Source: CAYPKG01 sp964411275
GTDB taxonomy: Bacteria > Bacillota > Clostridia > Christensenellales > CAG-138
Length of the DNA: 64,000 nucleotides
Reading direction: 5' to 3'
NCBI GenBank assembly: GCA_964411275.1
Contig: CAYPKG010000009.1
Location: 6,650-70,649, forward strand
Part shown: piece by piece, positions 10,132 to 18,498 of the stretch
Layout of the letters: the number at the start of each line of letters is the position of its first letter
How positions within the stretch are numbered: the first letter of the stretch is position 1
Program-made: the position numbers and the translations under genes
The notes under the pieces: model-generated
The model's input: the letters and a program-made list of their open reading frames with translations, nothing else
Told to the model about the DNA's origin: nothing
Database searches by the model: none

Positions 10132-10232
10132 GTTTGTTCCTCTTCCCTGTGTATCTCAACTATAAAATTAACCTTTTCATGCCCTCCATGTCCAGCAGGG
10201 CATACGCATTCTAAAACAGCACATAACAAGTT

Positions 10233-10261
10233 ATTATAAAACGATTTGCGCTTAATTACAA
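10233..10261 (-). promoter_or_regulatory. SigA promoter of typA
   Basis: On the minus strand TTGTAA (10256-10261), 17-bp spacer, TATAAT (10233-10238). This gives a leader of roughly 95 nt before the typA GTG. Confidence 0.65.
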
Positions 10262-10328
10262 GGGCGCATACCCGAATTCTGCCGATTTTTACCTCCGCCC
10301 ACACCCTGAAAATATACTGGGCATGCCG

Positions 10329-10356
10329 TTGCAATCGGGGGCGCTTGTGGTATACT
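10329..10356 (+). promoter_or_regulatory. Promoter of the sortase gene
   Basis: TTGCAA (10329-10334), 16-bp spacer, TATACT (10351-10356) with an extended TGG just before it. It lies 30 bp before the TTG start of the sortase. Confidence 0.6.
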
Positions 10357-10385
10357 GAAAAAAATACGAAGGCAGGAGGATATCC

Positions 10386-11090
10386 TTGTTTCAATCAAAG
10401 CCAGTGCGTATACTGCTGTTTGTGGCCATTGCCGCCCTGTTCCTGTGCGGCATAATCATCACAATACGGCAAAACGTCCTTCTTCCCGGGCCCTACGATC
10501 CGCCCACCCCCGAACCGGCAACGCCGGCCCCCGCTACACCCACAGCCGGTTCCTCGCCTTCCGCCACGCCCACAGCCGGTTCCTCGCCTGCCCCCACGCC
10601 CACCATCCCGCCCACTCTCGCGCCGCTTGTGGACCTGGAGGACCCGGTTAAAATCTATTTCAACGATGCGGACCCTCAGGTCGCGTGTGAAATAAGGCCG
10701 GTGGGTATCACGCCGGAAGGCGCCATGGGCGCCATATCCTCCGCCACGATCGCAGGCTGGTACAAGGACGGCGTTTCCCCCGGCGAGGCAGGCAACGCGC
10801 TCATCGACGGGCATGTGCGATGGAAGGGAAAGACCGGGACTTTTTCCATCCTCAAGGATATGGTGCCAGGAGACGAGGTTGCTATCGAATATGCGGATGG
10901 AACATTTCAGTATTTTGAGACCGTCAGCGTGGACATCTATCTCCTCGAAGAAGTGCCCCCAGAGGTGATGGAGTTGGATTTCGGCGGGGAACCCCGCATC
11001 ACGCTGATCAGCTGCCTGGGCGATTACGACCGGTCGCTGGGAACTTCCCGTTCCCGGGTGATTGTGGTTTGCCGTAGAAAGAATGTATGA
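10386..11090 (+). CDS. Sortase (class D/F-like) with Pro/Thr-rich stalk
   Basis: A 234-residue membrane-anchored transpeptidase. Residues about 8-27 form a single transmembrane anchor, followed by a Pro/Thr/Ala/Ser stalk (about 38-76) and the sortase barrel. The catalytic triad is visible as His143 (DGHV), Cys210 (TLISC) and Arg222 or Arg224 (TSRSR). The TTG start is supported by AGGAGGA 7 nt upstream. His is followed by Val rather than the usual Arg, which is unusual. No LPXTG-type substrate and no pilin gene lie nearby, so the substrate must be elsewhere. The class is uncertain, but sortase identity is well supported by the triad and spacing. Confidence 0.85.
   Translation: MFQSKPVRILLFVAIAALFLCGIIITIRQNVLLPGPYDPPTPEPATPAPATPTAGSSPSATPTAGSSPAPTPTIPPTLAPLVDLEDPVKIYFNDADPQVACEIRPVGITPEGAMGAISSATIAGWYKDGVSPGEAGNALIDGHVRWKGKTGTFSILKDMVPGDEVAIEYADGTFQYFETVSVDIYLLEEVPPEVMELDFGGEPRITLISCLGDYDRSLGTSRSRVIVVCRRKNV
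10539..10598 (+). repeat. Two tandem 30-bp repeats inside the sortase stalk
   Basis: The 21-bp core beginning CCCACAGCCGG occurs at 10539-10559 and 10569-10589 with a 30-bp period, encoding repeated Pro-Thr-Ala-Gly-Ser-Ser units. The period is a multiple of three, so copy-number change would lengthen or shorten the stalk in frame. Confidence 0.85.
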
Positions 11091-11137
11091 TGGTTTCCAT
11101 AAAAATATCAATAAATTGCTATGAGGAGGCATAACCC

Positions 11138-11701
11138 ATGACCAGAGATCAGGCATTGGTTTTATTGCAAAAGTACAACGACAGCGAACACCTCATCAAG
11201 CACGCGCTGACCGTGGAAGCGGTTCTGCGCGAGTTTGCCCGTATGGGCGGCGAGGACGAGGAATATTGGGGCAATGTCGGCCTGCTCCACGACATCGACT
11301 ACGAACGGTGGCCGGACGAGCATTGCAAGAAGGCAGCCGGCATTCTCAGGGAAGAGGGCGTGCCCGAGGACATCATTCACGCCGTGGTCAGCCATGGCTA
11401 CGGCATTTGTTCCGACGTAAAGCCGGAACGGTATATGGAAAAGGTGCTGTACGCAATCGACGAGCTTTCCGGGCTGATCACCGCAAGCGTTCTGATGCGC
11501 CCGTCCCGTTCGGTGCTGGATCTAGAGGTCAAAAGCGTCAAGAAAAAGTTTAAGGATAAGGGCTTTGCGGCCAAAATCGACAGGGAGATTATACTAAGAG
11601 GCTGTGAAATGATGGACATGCCCCTTGATGAGGTCATCGCCCACAGCATCGCGGGCATGCGTGCTGCCGCCGACGAGCTTGACCTGAAAGGCACCCTGTA
11701 A
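11138..11701 (+). CDS. HD-domain phosphohydrolase-like protein
   Basis: A 187-residue cytoplasmic protein with an HD metal site: His22, the His51-Asp52 pair in LLHDIDY, and a later Asp in the AIDELSG segment. This fits the HDIG/HD hydrolase group, often annotated as HDIG domain-containing protein in clostridia. The substrate is not predictable. The ATG follows GAGGAGGC at good spacing. The gene starts 47 nt after the sortase with no clear terminator between, so partial co-transcription is possible. A strong terminator follows at 11780-11820. Confidence 0.85.
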   Translation: MTRDQALVLLQKYNDSEHLIKHALTVEAVLREFARMGGEDEEYWGNVGLLHDIDYERWPDEHCKKAAGILREEGVPEDIIHAVVSHGYGICSDVKPERYMEKVLYAIDELSGLITASVLMRPSRSVLDLEVKSVKKKFKDKGFAAKIDREIILRGCEMMDMPLDEVIAHSIAGMRAAADELDLKGTL

Positions 11702-11779
11702 TTATCATTGAAAAATGGCATATATCCCAATATTTCGTAGTATGAATCAAAAATAGACACAGCATATTGTGGTTTTCGC

Positions 11780-11820
11780 ATAACGAAGAAAGTTGTTTTA
11801 ACACTTTCTTCGTTATTTTA
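11780..11820 (+). terminator. Intrinsic terminator after the HD gene
   Basis: A 14-bp perfect stem (11780-11793 with 11803-11816), 9-nt loop, then TTTTA. The rest of the 309-nt gap to spo0A holds a 0A box, a promoter and an untranslated leader. Confidence 0.85.
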
Positions 11821-11848
11821 CCAAATTGTAGCAAAGGATTCCTCGACC

Positions 11849-11855
11849 TTCGACA
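11849..11855 (-). promoter_or_regulatory. 0A box (Spo0A binding site)
   Basis: TTCGACA on the plus strand is TGTCGAA on the minus strand, an exact match to the known Spo0A box core. It lies 27 bp upstream of the -35 element of the spo0A homologue, suggesting control by Spo0A itself. A 7-mer can occur by chance, so position is the main support. Confidence 0.5.
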
Positions 11856-11881
11856 TCTTCCGGTGTTTTATACCCCTTTCG

Positions 11882-11910
11882 TTGATAGTTAGATCATGTT
11901 ACACTATAGT
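11882..11910 (+). promoter_or_regulatory. SigA promoter of the spo0A homologue
   Basis: TTGATA (11882-11887), 17-bp spacer, TATAGT (11905-11910). It predicts a leader of about 95 nt before the ATG at 12011. Confidence 0.7.
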
Positions 11911-12010
11911 CACGAAAATAATAATTCATATAATTCAACAAATATCACACTTTACATACTTTGCATGGCACGCATTAAAAAAAGAATATGTTGGAGGGGA
12001 AGAAAGTATT

Positions 12011-12796
12011 ATGTCAAAACTCAGGGTATTGGTCGTCGATGACAATGTGCAGTACTTGTCAAATGTCCGCAGCTACTTTAGCGCGCAAGACCGGGTAACA
12101 CAGGTGGATGTGGCCACCAACGGCCGCGAAGCGTTGGACAAGCTTCGTTCCAACCGCTATGACGCGATGCTGCTGGGGATCATCCTTCCCCAGATGGATG
12201 GCTTTGGCGTGTTGGAGCATTTGAATGCGGCAGGCGGGGAAATGCCGGCAGTCATCATGGTTTCAGCGCTTCGCAACGAGCGGATGGTACGGCAGGCCTG
12301 CGCGCTGGGCGCACGGTATTTCATGGTGAAGCCTGTTGAACCGGACATGCTGTACCGCAGGATGATTGAAATGCTGGCTGTACCGGAGGAGGGCGGCAAT
12401 CGCGTGGCGGCCACCATGGCACAACCGCCCCGGTCGCTGGATGAAAAGATCACTTCCGTATTTTTAGTGGCTGGCATTCCTGCGCACATCAAAGGCTATC
12501 ATTATCTAAGAGAGGGCATCCGCATGGTATATTTTAAGCCCAATCTCATCAACCGGATTACAAAGGAATTGTACCCCGGCGTCGCGGAAAAATTCAACAC
12601 CTCTGCCAGCAAGGTGGAGCGGGCAATCCGCCATGCCATCGAGGTTGCATGGAGCAGAGGGCGAATAGAAAATATCAATCAGCTGTTTGGATTTAACATC
12701 TACTCGAAAAACGACAAGCCCACCAACGGCGAATTCATTGCCCTGGTGGCGGACAAGCTGCTGATGGAGCGCCCGCCGGAAAAAGAAGTGAGCTAG
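12011..12796 (+). CDS. spo0A: Spo0A-family response regulator lacking the phospho-acceptor Asp
   Basis: A 261-residue protein with an N-terminal receiver (1-120) and a C-terminal Spo0A DNA-binding domain (about 145-255). The latter contains family signatures PAHIKGY, KFNT, ERAIRHAIEVAWSRG and KPTNGEFIA. The receiver keeps D10-D11, Ser at the switch position (VSAL) and Lys in VKP. The residue aligned with B. subtilis Asp56 is Gly56 in LLGIILP. Its codon is GGG, two changes from any Asp codon, so a single read error is unlikely. The ATG follows GGAGGGG. Unlike the usual clostridial arrangement, no spoIVB is adjacent. It may be a phosphorylation-independent Spo0A or a paralogue beside a normal copy elsewhere. 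Confidence 0.88.
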   Translation: MSKLRVLVVDDNVQYLSNVRSYFSAQDRVTQVDVATNGREALDKLRSNRYDAMLLGIILPQMDGFGVLEHLNAAGGEMPAVIMVSALRNERMVRQACALGARYFMVKPVEPDMLYRRMIEMLAVPEEGGNRVAATMAQPPRSLDEKITSVFLVAGIPAHIKGYHYLREGIRMVYFKPNLINRITKELYPGVAEKFNTSASKVERAIRHAIEVAWSRGRIENINQLFGFNIYSKNDKPTNGEFIALVADKLLMERPPEKEVS

Positions 12797-12848
12797 TTTC
12801 ATGGCGGCAATAGGTCTCATTTTGTCACATGTTCAATTAGCAAGCAGT

Positions 12849-12869
12849 GCGGCCGTTCTGCGCGGCCGC
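12849..12869. terminator. GC-rich hairpin between convergent genes
   Basis: GCGGCCG (12849-12855) pairs with CGGCCGC (12863-12869) across a 7-nt loop. It lies between the convergent spo0A homologue and Zn-peptidase gene. The T-tract is poor, so termination is only probable. Confidence 0.45.
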
Positions 12870-12889
12870 TTCCTGCTGAAGCCATATGA

Positions 12890-13594
12890 TTATCTCCTGC
12901 GGCTCCTGTTTGCGATGTTCAGCAACCTCAGCAGGGTAACAAGGCTGGAGAGCGCTGCCACCACATACGTAAACGCTGCCGCCCGCAGCACTTTTTTTGC
13001 CTGTGGAATTTCATCGTAGGTGAGATACCCTCCGTTGGTAAGCAATTCTATGGCCCGGTGGGAGGCATTAAACTCCACCGGCAAAGTCACCACCTGGAAG
13101 AGCAGCATGGCGCCAAAGAGGACAACGCCGATTATGGCCAGGTCAAAGCTGCCCATCATCAGCCCGATGATCACGATAAAAGGCGCCGCCTGGGAACCGA
13201 AGTTGGCCACCGGCAAAACGGCGTTGCGCAGCCGGATGGGAAAATATCCCTCCTGATACTGCAACACATGCCCTATCTCGTGAGAGGCCACCGCCAGTGC
13301 CGCCACGGACGTTTCGTTGTAGACGGACTCGCTCAACCCCACCACATTTGTTTTCGGGTTGTAATGGTCCGTAAGTCTGCCCTTGACCTGTGTAATGCCT
13401 GTATCGCTTCCTGCGTCGCGTAAAAAGCTTTCCGCCGCCCGAGATGCGGGCACACCGATCTGGGCCTCTACCCGGGCGTATTTTTTGAATATGCTGTTCA
13501 CCCGGGATTGCGCGATCAGGCTCAAGACAAGCACCGCGATCAGCGCAAGCCACAGTCCGTCCTCGTAACCGGCGAAATAGTAATTATAGAACAC
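12890..13594 (-). CDS. Membrane zinc metallopeptidase, YugP family
   Basis: A 234-residue integral membrane protein with Zn-binding HEIGH at about residues 105-109 and a further acidic/His segment (EFNASHRA) that could supply the third ligand. One hydrophobic segment lies at the N-terminus and three more follow the active site, as in the YugP neutral zinc metallopeptidase family (Pfam Zn_peptidase_2). The GTG start at 13594 is chosen because AAAGGAG lies about 9 nt upstream; a more distal in-frame ATG at 13669 has no Shine-Dalgarno site. The substrate is unknown; membrane-protein quality control is a guess. Confidence 0.85.
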   Translation of the reverse strand: MFYNYYFAGYEDGLWLALIAVLVLSLIAQSRVNSIFKKYARVEAQIGVPASRAAESFLRDAGSDTGITQVKGRLTDHYNPKTNVVGLSESVYNETSVAALAVASHEIGHVLQYQEGYFPIRLRNAVLPVANFGSQAAPFIVIIGLMMGSFDLAIIGVVLFGAMLLFQVVTLPVEFNASHRAIELLTNGGYLTYDEIPQAKKVLRAAAFTYVVAALSSLVTLLRLLNIANRSRRR

Positions 13595-13690
13595 CTTGTC
13601 TCTCTCCTTTTCCTCATCATATGGAGCTGATGTTAAGAGTATAACACAAAAACAGGAAATAAACCGCATGGTTCCTGCGGCACGAATGTG

Positions 13691-13710
13691 AACGATTTTG
13701 AAAAATCGTT
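13691..13710. repeat. Inverted repeat upstream of the ileS promoter
   Basis: Nine-base arms AACGATTTT and AAAATCGTT separated by 2 bp, ending 21 bp before the -35 box of ileS. It could be an operator or a weak terminator. Confidence 0.5.
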
Positions 13711-13731
13711 TCCGGTTTTTATAGACGACCC

Positions 13732-13760
13732 TTTACAAGCGCCCTAATTCAGGCTATAAT
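13732..13760 (+). promoter_or_regulatory. SigA promoter of the ileS T-box transcript
   Basis: TTTACA (13732-13737), 17-bp spacer, TATAAT (13755-13760). Transcription should start near 13767. Confidence 0.75.
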
Positions 13761-13766
13761 AACATG

Positions 13767-14027
13767 CAAAAGCGTTGATTGGGACGAGTAGGGTCAAGAA
13801 AACCTTTGAAGCGAGCCGCGGCGGGTGCAAGCGCGGCAGGGAAGCGCGGCCTGAATATCACCCATGAGCGGCTGGGGAAACCGGCGAAATCCGGAAGTAA
13901 TCCAGCACGTGATCCGCACGTTATAGCGGGGCCATGAACATCATGGCGCATAAGAGAGGGCGCATTCGCGCCAACTCGGGTGGTACCGCGCGGCAATCCG
14001 CGTCCCGAACGGGGCGGGGATTTTTTT
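13767..14027 (+). promoter_or_regulatory. T-box riboswitch, isoleucine (ATC specifier)
   Basis: This leader occupies most of the 471-nt gap before ileS. Stem I has the AGTA motif and an AGCGAG...GGGTGCAAG distal region. The specifier ATC is at 13857-13859, followed by A and CCCA, which pairs with TGGG on the 5' side. The conserved T-box AACTCGGGTGGTACCGCG is at 13973-13990. A terminator hairpin with seven T's is at 13997-14027. Uncharged tRNA-Ile is expected to favour the antiterminator and allow ileS transcription. Confidence 0.93.
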
Positions 14028-14065
14028 ATTTGCACGGGCATTAATCGTGGAGGAGTTGAACATAT

Positions 14066-17000
14066 ATGTACAAAAAGGTATCCACTTCCCTGGACTTTGT
14101 TTCCCGGGAAAAAGAGGTTCTGAAGTTCTGGAAGGAAAGCCGGATCTTTGAAAAAAGCTGCGAGCATCGCAAGGGCGCGGAGCCCTATACGTTTTTTGAC
14201 GGGCCGCCAACCGCCAACGGCAAGCCCCACATCGGCCATATCCTAACCCGCTGCATCAAGGACATCATCCCCCGCTACAAGACCATGAAAGGGTATGACG
14301 TGATGCGCAAGGCAGGGTGGGATACCCATGGCCTGCCGGTTGAGCTGGAGGTTGAAAAGCAGTTGGGTCTTGACGGCAAGGAGCAGATCGAGGCCTATGG
14401 CGTGGAACCATTCATCGCCGCCTGCAAAAAATCCGTGTGGAAGTACAAGGCCGAGTGGGAGCAGATGAGCGACCGCGTCGGCTTCTGGGCGGACATGGAA
14501 GACCCGTATATCACCTATGAAAACAACTATATTGAGTCCGAATGGTGGGCGCTCAAAACCATTCATGAAAAGGGCCTGCTGTACAAGGGCCACAAGGTAG
14601 TACCCTACTGCCCCCGCTGCGGGACGGCGCTGTCCTCCCACGAGGTGGCCCAGGGGTATAAGGAATTAAAAGAGGCGTCCGCTACGGTGCGCTTTCGCTG
14701 CACTGACGAGGACGCGTCGTATCTGGCGTGGACCACCACGCCCTGGACGCTGTTGTCCAACGTGGCCCTCTGCGTCCGGGGGGACGTATGCTATTGCCGG
14801 GCGAAAAAGGACGGCGAGGTGTTCATTCTCGCAAAGGAGCTCGTAGGCGACGTGCTGGGAGAGGACGCTGAAATACTCGATACATTCGACGGCACGTCAC
14901 TGGTGGGCCGCAGGTATGAACCACTCTATGACTGCACCGTGAAGGCGGCGGGCAAGCAAAACGCATTCGTTGTCGTCGCCGACGATTATGTCACCACCAC
15001 CGACGGCACCGGCATCGTCCACAACGCCGCGGCCTTCGGCGAGGACGACGCCCGGGTGTGCCGGGACAACGGCCTTGCCTTCGTGCAGCTGGTGGACACA
15101 AAGGGCAATCTTTGCGGCGGCACCCACTGGGACGGCCTGTTCGTCAAACAGGCGGATCCGCTGATCATCGCCGACCTCAAGGAGCAGGGCCTGCTGTTGG
15201 ACGCGCCGATATTCGAGCACAGCTATCCCCATTGCTGGCGCTGCGACACGCCGCTGATCTATTACGCCCGGGAATCCTGGTTTATTAAGATGACGGCTGT
15301 GAAGGACAATATCCTGGATTTCAACCGCCGTGTGAATTGGATTCCAGAAAATATCAAGGAAGGCCGCATGGGCAATTTCCTTGAGAACATCATCGACTGG
15401 GGCCTGTCCCGGGAGCGCTATTGGGGCACGCCGCTGCCGGTTTGGGTCTGCCAGGACTGCGATGAGGTACATGTGATCGGTTCCATCAAGGAATTGCAGG
15501 AGCTGGGGGAGAACGTCCCGGACGATATCGAGCTGCACAAGCCATTCATCGACCGGGTGGTGGTTCACTGCCCCAAGTGCAAGGGTACAATGAAGCGGGA
15601 GCCCGCGGTCATCGACTGCTGGTTCGACTCGGGCGCCATGCCCTTTGCCCAGTGGCACTATCCATTTGAACACAAAGAGGAGTTTGAAAAGCGGTATCCC
15701 GCCAACTTCATTTCAGAGGCCATCGACCAGACCCGCGGCTGGTTCTATACCCTGCTGGCGATTTCCACCTGCCTGTTCGACGATCCGGCGTTCTTAAACT
15801 GCATCGTAATGGGCCATGTCCAGGACAAGGACGGCCGCAAGATGAGCAAGCACCTGGGCAACGTGATAGACCCCTGGACGGTGCTGGACAAACAGGGGGC
15901 GGATGCGGTGCGCTGGTATTTCTACACTGGCTCCATGCCCTGGCTGCCCTCGCGCTTCTATGAGGATGCCGTAAACGAAAGCCAGCGGAAATTTATGGGC
16001 ACCCTGTGGAACACCTACGCCTTCTATATTCTGTACGCGCAGATCGACGGGTTTGACCCCACGAAGCACAGTCTGATCCGGGAGAACCTCACGGAAATGG
16101 ACCGCTGGATTTTATCCCGGTTGAACACCCTGGTGGGCTTTGTGGATGCAAAGCTGGGGGCGCTACACATCACGGAAGCCGGCCGCGAGCTGCAGCGGTT
16201 CGTGGACGATCTGTCCAACTGGTATGTACGCCGCTGCCGGGAGCGGTACTGGGGCAAGGAAATGACCGCCGACAAGGAAGCGGCGTATATGACCCTATAT
16301 AGGGTGCTGGAAACCCTAAACAGGCTGAGCGCGCCGTTCATCCCCTTCATGACCGAGGAAATCCACCAGAACCTCGTCAGAAGCGTGGACGCGGGGGCGC
16401 ACGAAAGCGTGCATCTGACGGATTTCCCCGCGGCAGACCCGAGCTTTATCGATGCTGAACTGGAAGTGCACATGCAGCGGGTGCTGAACATCGTGGTGCT
16501 GGGCCGCTCCGCCCGCAATGTGGCCAATATCAAAAACCGCCAGCCCATCGGCACCATGTTCGTACAGAGCCAGGCGCTGCCGGAGGGGTATGTGGCAATC
16601 ATCGCGGAGGAATTGAACGTCAAGGACGTCCGGTTCGTTGACGACGCCTCTTCCTTCATTTCCTACAAGGCAAAGCCCCAGCTGAAGACCCTGGGGCCCC
16701 GCTACGGCAAGATGCTGCCCAAGATCAACGTCTACCTGCAGAGCGAGGGCGTTGGCAGCCTGGTGGTGGCGGCCCACAACGAGGGGCGGAATTTTGAGTT
16801 TGAGCTCGAAGGCGTCACCATCTCCCTGGACAAAGACGACGTGCTGATCGAGCCTGTGCAAAAGGCCGGGTTCGTTACCGTAACCGAGCGGGAACTGTCC
16901 GTTGTGCTGGACACCAACCTGACCCCCGATCTCATCGAGGAAGGGTTTGTCCGGGAGCTGACCAGCAAGGTACAGACCATGCGCAAGGAGGCGGGGTTTG

Positions 17001-17188
17001 AAGTGACGGACCATATCCGGCTCAGCTACGCCGGAAGCCAGAAGATTGAGGACATATTTGTCCGCTTCGGTTCCGCCATCGCCAAGGACACACTGGCTGA
17101 GTCCGTCAGCAACGGCGAGGCAGCCGGGTTTGTCAAGGAATGGGATGTGAACGGCGAAACCGTTGCGCTGGGCGTGGAAAAGGTATAA
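14066..17188 (+). CDS. ileS: Isoleucyl-tRNA synthetase, type 2 (eukaryote-like)
   Basis: A 1040-residue class I synthetase that charges tRNA-Ile. HIGH is at 55-58 in PHIGHIL and the KMSKH signature at 592-596. The editing domain lies between them, with the anticodon-binding region and a long C-terminal extension after. Length, the N-terminal start SREKEVLKFWKE and the absence of a typical bacterial C-terminal Cys4 zinc finger point to the IleRS2 lineage. That lineage is known for natural tolerance of mupirocin; tolerance in this strain is inferred. The ATG is preceded by GGAGG. Expression is governed by the T-box immediately upstream. Confidence 0.95.
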   Translation: MYKKVSTSLDFVSREKEVLKFWKESRIFEKSCEHRKGAEPYTFFDGPPTANGKPHIGHILTRCIKDIIPRYKTMKGYDVMRKAGWDTHGLPVELEVEKQLGLDGKEQIEAYGVEPFIAACKKSVWKYKAEWEQMSDRVGFWADMEDPYITYENNYIESEWWALKTIHEKGLLYKGHKVVPYCPRCGTALSSHEVAQGYKELKEASATVRFRCTDEDASYLAWTTTPWTLLSNVALCVRGDVCYCRAKKDGEVFILAKELVGDVLGEDAEILDTFDGTSLVGRRYEPLYDCTVKAAGKQNAFVVVADDYVTTTDGTGIVHNAAAFGEDDARVCRDNGLAFVQLVDTKGNLCGGTHWDGLFVKQADPLIIADLKEQGLLLDAPIFEHSYPHCWRCDTPLIYYARESWFIKMTAVKDNILDFNRRVNWIPENIKEGRMGNFLENIIDWGLSRERYWGTPLPVWVCQDCDEVHVIGSIKELQELGENVPDDIELHKPFIDRVVVHCPKCKGTMKREPAVIDCWFDSGAMPFAQWHYPFEHKEEFEKRYPANFISEAIDQTRGWFYTLLAISTCLFDDPAFLNCIVMGHVQDKDGRKMSKHLGNVIDPWTVLDKQGADAVRWYFYTGSMPWLPSRFYEDAVNESQRKFMGTLWNTYAFYILYAQIDGFDPTKHSLIRENLTEMDRWILSRLNTLVGFVDAKLGALHITEAGRELQRFVDDLSNWYVRRCRERYWGKEMTADKEAAYMTLYRVLETLNRLSAPFIPFMTEEIHQNLVRSVDAGAHESVHLTDFPAADPSFIDAELEVHMQRVLNIVVLGRSARNVANIKNRQPIGTMFVQSQALPEGYVAIIAEELNVKDVRFVDDASSFISYKAKPQLKTLGPRYGKMLPKINVYLQSEGVGSLVVAAHNEGRNFEFELEGVTISLDKDDVLIEPVQKAGFVTVTERELSVVLDTNLTPDLIEEGFVRELTSKVQTMRKEAGFEVTDHIRLSYAGSQKIEDIFVRFGSAIAKDTLAESVSNGEAAGFVKEWDVNGETVALGVEKV

Positions 17189-17200
17189 GGGGCGGATTGT

Positions 17201-17225
17201 TTCCCGGAAAGTCATTTTCCGGGAA
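17201..17225 (+). other. Hairpin between ileS and the malic enzyme gene
   Basis: Ten-bp stem TTCCCGGAAA/TTTCCGGGAA with a 5-nt loop and no T-tract. It may be an RNA-processing or stability element between co-transcribed genes rather than a terminator. Confidence 0.55.
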
Positions 17226-17255
17226 CATCCTCCTGGAAATTAAAGGAGAACGAAC

Positions 17256-18431
17256 ATGGATTACGCGAAGGAAAGCCTCAGGCTGCACAAGGAATGGAAG
17301 GGCAAGATCGAGATTGTGGCTACCGTGCCGGTAACGGGCAAAGAGGATCTGTCCCTTGCCTATACCCCTGGCGTTGCGCAACCCTGCCTGGAAATTCAAA
17401 AGGATGTGAACAAATCCTACGACCTGACCCGGCGCTGGAACATGTGCCTGGTGGTCACCGACGGCACCTCCGTGCTGGGGCTGGGCGACATCGGGCCGGA
17501 AGCGGGCATGCCTGTCATGGAAGGCAAATGCGTATTGTTCAAGTCCTTTGGGGATGTGGACGCATTCCCCATGTGCATCAAATCCAAGGACGTGGACGAG
17601 ATTGTCAACACCATCTATCTCATCTCCGGCTCCTTCGGCGGGGTGAATTTAGAGGACATCTCGGCTCCCCGCTGCTTTGAAATCGAGAAGAAGCTCAAAG
17701 AAAAATGCGACATCCCCATATTCCACGACGACCAGCACGGCACAGCGGTGATCACCCTGGCGGGCCTGGTCAATGCCCTCAAAATTGTAGGCAAGCGAAA
17801 ATCTGATGTCAAGGTGGTCATCAACGGCGCGGGGGCGGCCAGCATTTCCATCACGAAGCTGCTGCTGTCCGACGGGTTTACGGACGTTACCCTGTGCGAC
17901 CGGGCAGGCATCCTATACGCCGGCCGGCAGCAGGGCATGAACCCCATCAAGGAGGAGATGGCCGCCATCACCAACAAAGCGGGGAAAACGGGCACGCTGG
18001 CGGACGCCCTCGTTGGGGCGGACGTGTTCATCGGCGTTTCCGCGCCGGGGACGGTCACAACGGACATGGTCAGGACAATGGCGAAGGACGCGATTATATT
18101 CGCCTGCGCCAACCCCACGCCTGAGATATTCCCCGACGAGGCAAAGGCGGGGGGCGCCAAAGTCATCGCCACAGGACGCAGCGATTTCCCCAACCAGATC
18201 AACAATGTGCTGGCGTTTCCCGGGATATTCCGGGGGACATTCGATGTGCGCGCCCGGGATATCAACGACGAGATGAAGATCGCGGCGGCCTACGCTCTGG
18301 CGGGCCTGATCGGGGAGGACGAATTAACGCCTGAATACATCATCCCCGCCGCGTTCGATCCCCGGGTTGGGAAAGCGGTGGCTCTGGCAGTAGCTCTGGC
18401 CGCCAGGAAATCCGGGGTAGCCAGAATTTGA
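17256..18431 (+). CDS. NAD(P)-dependent malic enzyme
   Basis: A 391-residue enzyme that oxidatively decarboxylates malate to pyruvate and CO2. It has YTPGVAQPC near the N-terminus, the metal-site block FHDDQHGTA, a Rossmann segment (VVINGAGAASISI) and the CANPTPEI region. Length matches the short bacterial form, without a phosphotransacetylase fusion. The ATG is preceded by AAAGGAG. It lies 67 nt after ileS across a small hairpin, and a strong terminator follows. Cofactor preference cannot be read reliably from the sequence. Confidence 0.94.
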   Translation: MDYAKESLRLHKEWKGKIEIVATVPVTGKEDLSLAYTPGVAQPCLEIQKDVNKSYDLTRRWNMCLVVTDGTSVLGLGDIGPEAGMPVMEGKCVLFKSFGDVDAFPMCIKSKDVDEIVNTIYLISGSFGGVNLEDISAPRCFEIEKKLKEKCDIPIFHDDQHGTAVITLAGLVNALKIVGKRKSDVKVVINGAGAASISITKLLLSDGFTDVTLCDRAGILYAGRQQGMNPIKEEMAAITNKAGKTGTLADALVGADVFIGVSAPGTVTTDMVRTMAKDAIIFACANPTPEIFPDEAKAGGAKVIATGRSDFPNQINNVLAFPGIFRGTFDVRARDINDEMKIAAAYALAGLIGEDELTPEYIIPAAFDPRVGKAVALAVALAARKSGVARI

Positions 18432-18498
18432 CGGATCATGAAAAAGAACCGGATGCGTTTAAAGTAATGCCCACAAGAAGGAAGTAATATCATGTTTG

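Noticed and set aside
10539..10598. Possible CRISPR-like repeats
   Set aside because: There are only two copies with a 30-bp period and no spacers, within a coding region for a Pro/Thr-rich stalk. No cas gene is present in the window.
11882..12010. Longer N-terminus for the Spo0A homologue
   Set aside because: An in-frame ATG exists upstream, but the stretch overlaps the promoter and leader, and ATG 12011 has a strong Shine-Dalgarno site and matches the family start.
14066..17188. Mupirocin resistance as a firm claim
   Set aside because: Only the lineage can be inferred from length and motifs; the level of tolerance in this enzyme cannot be read from the sequence.
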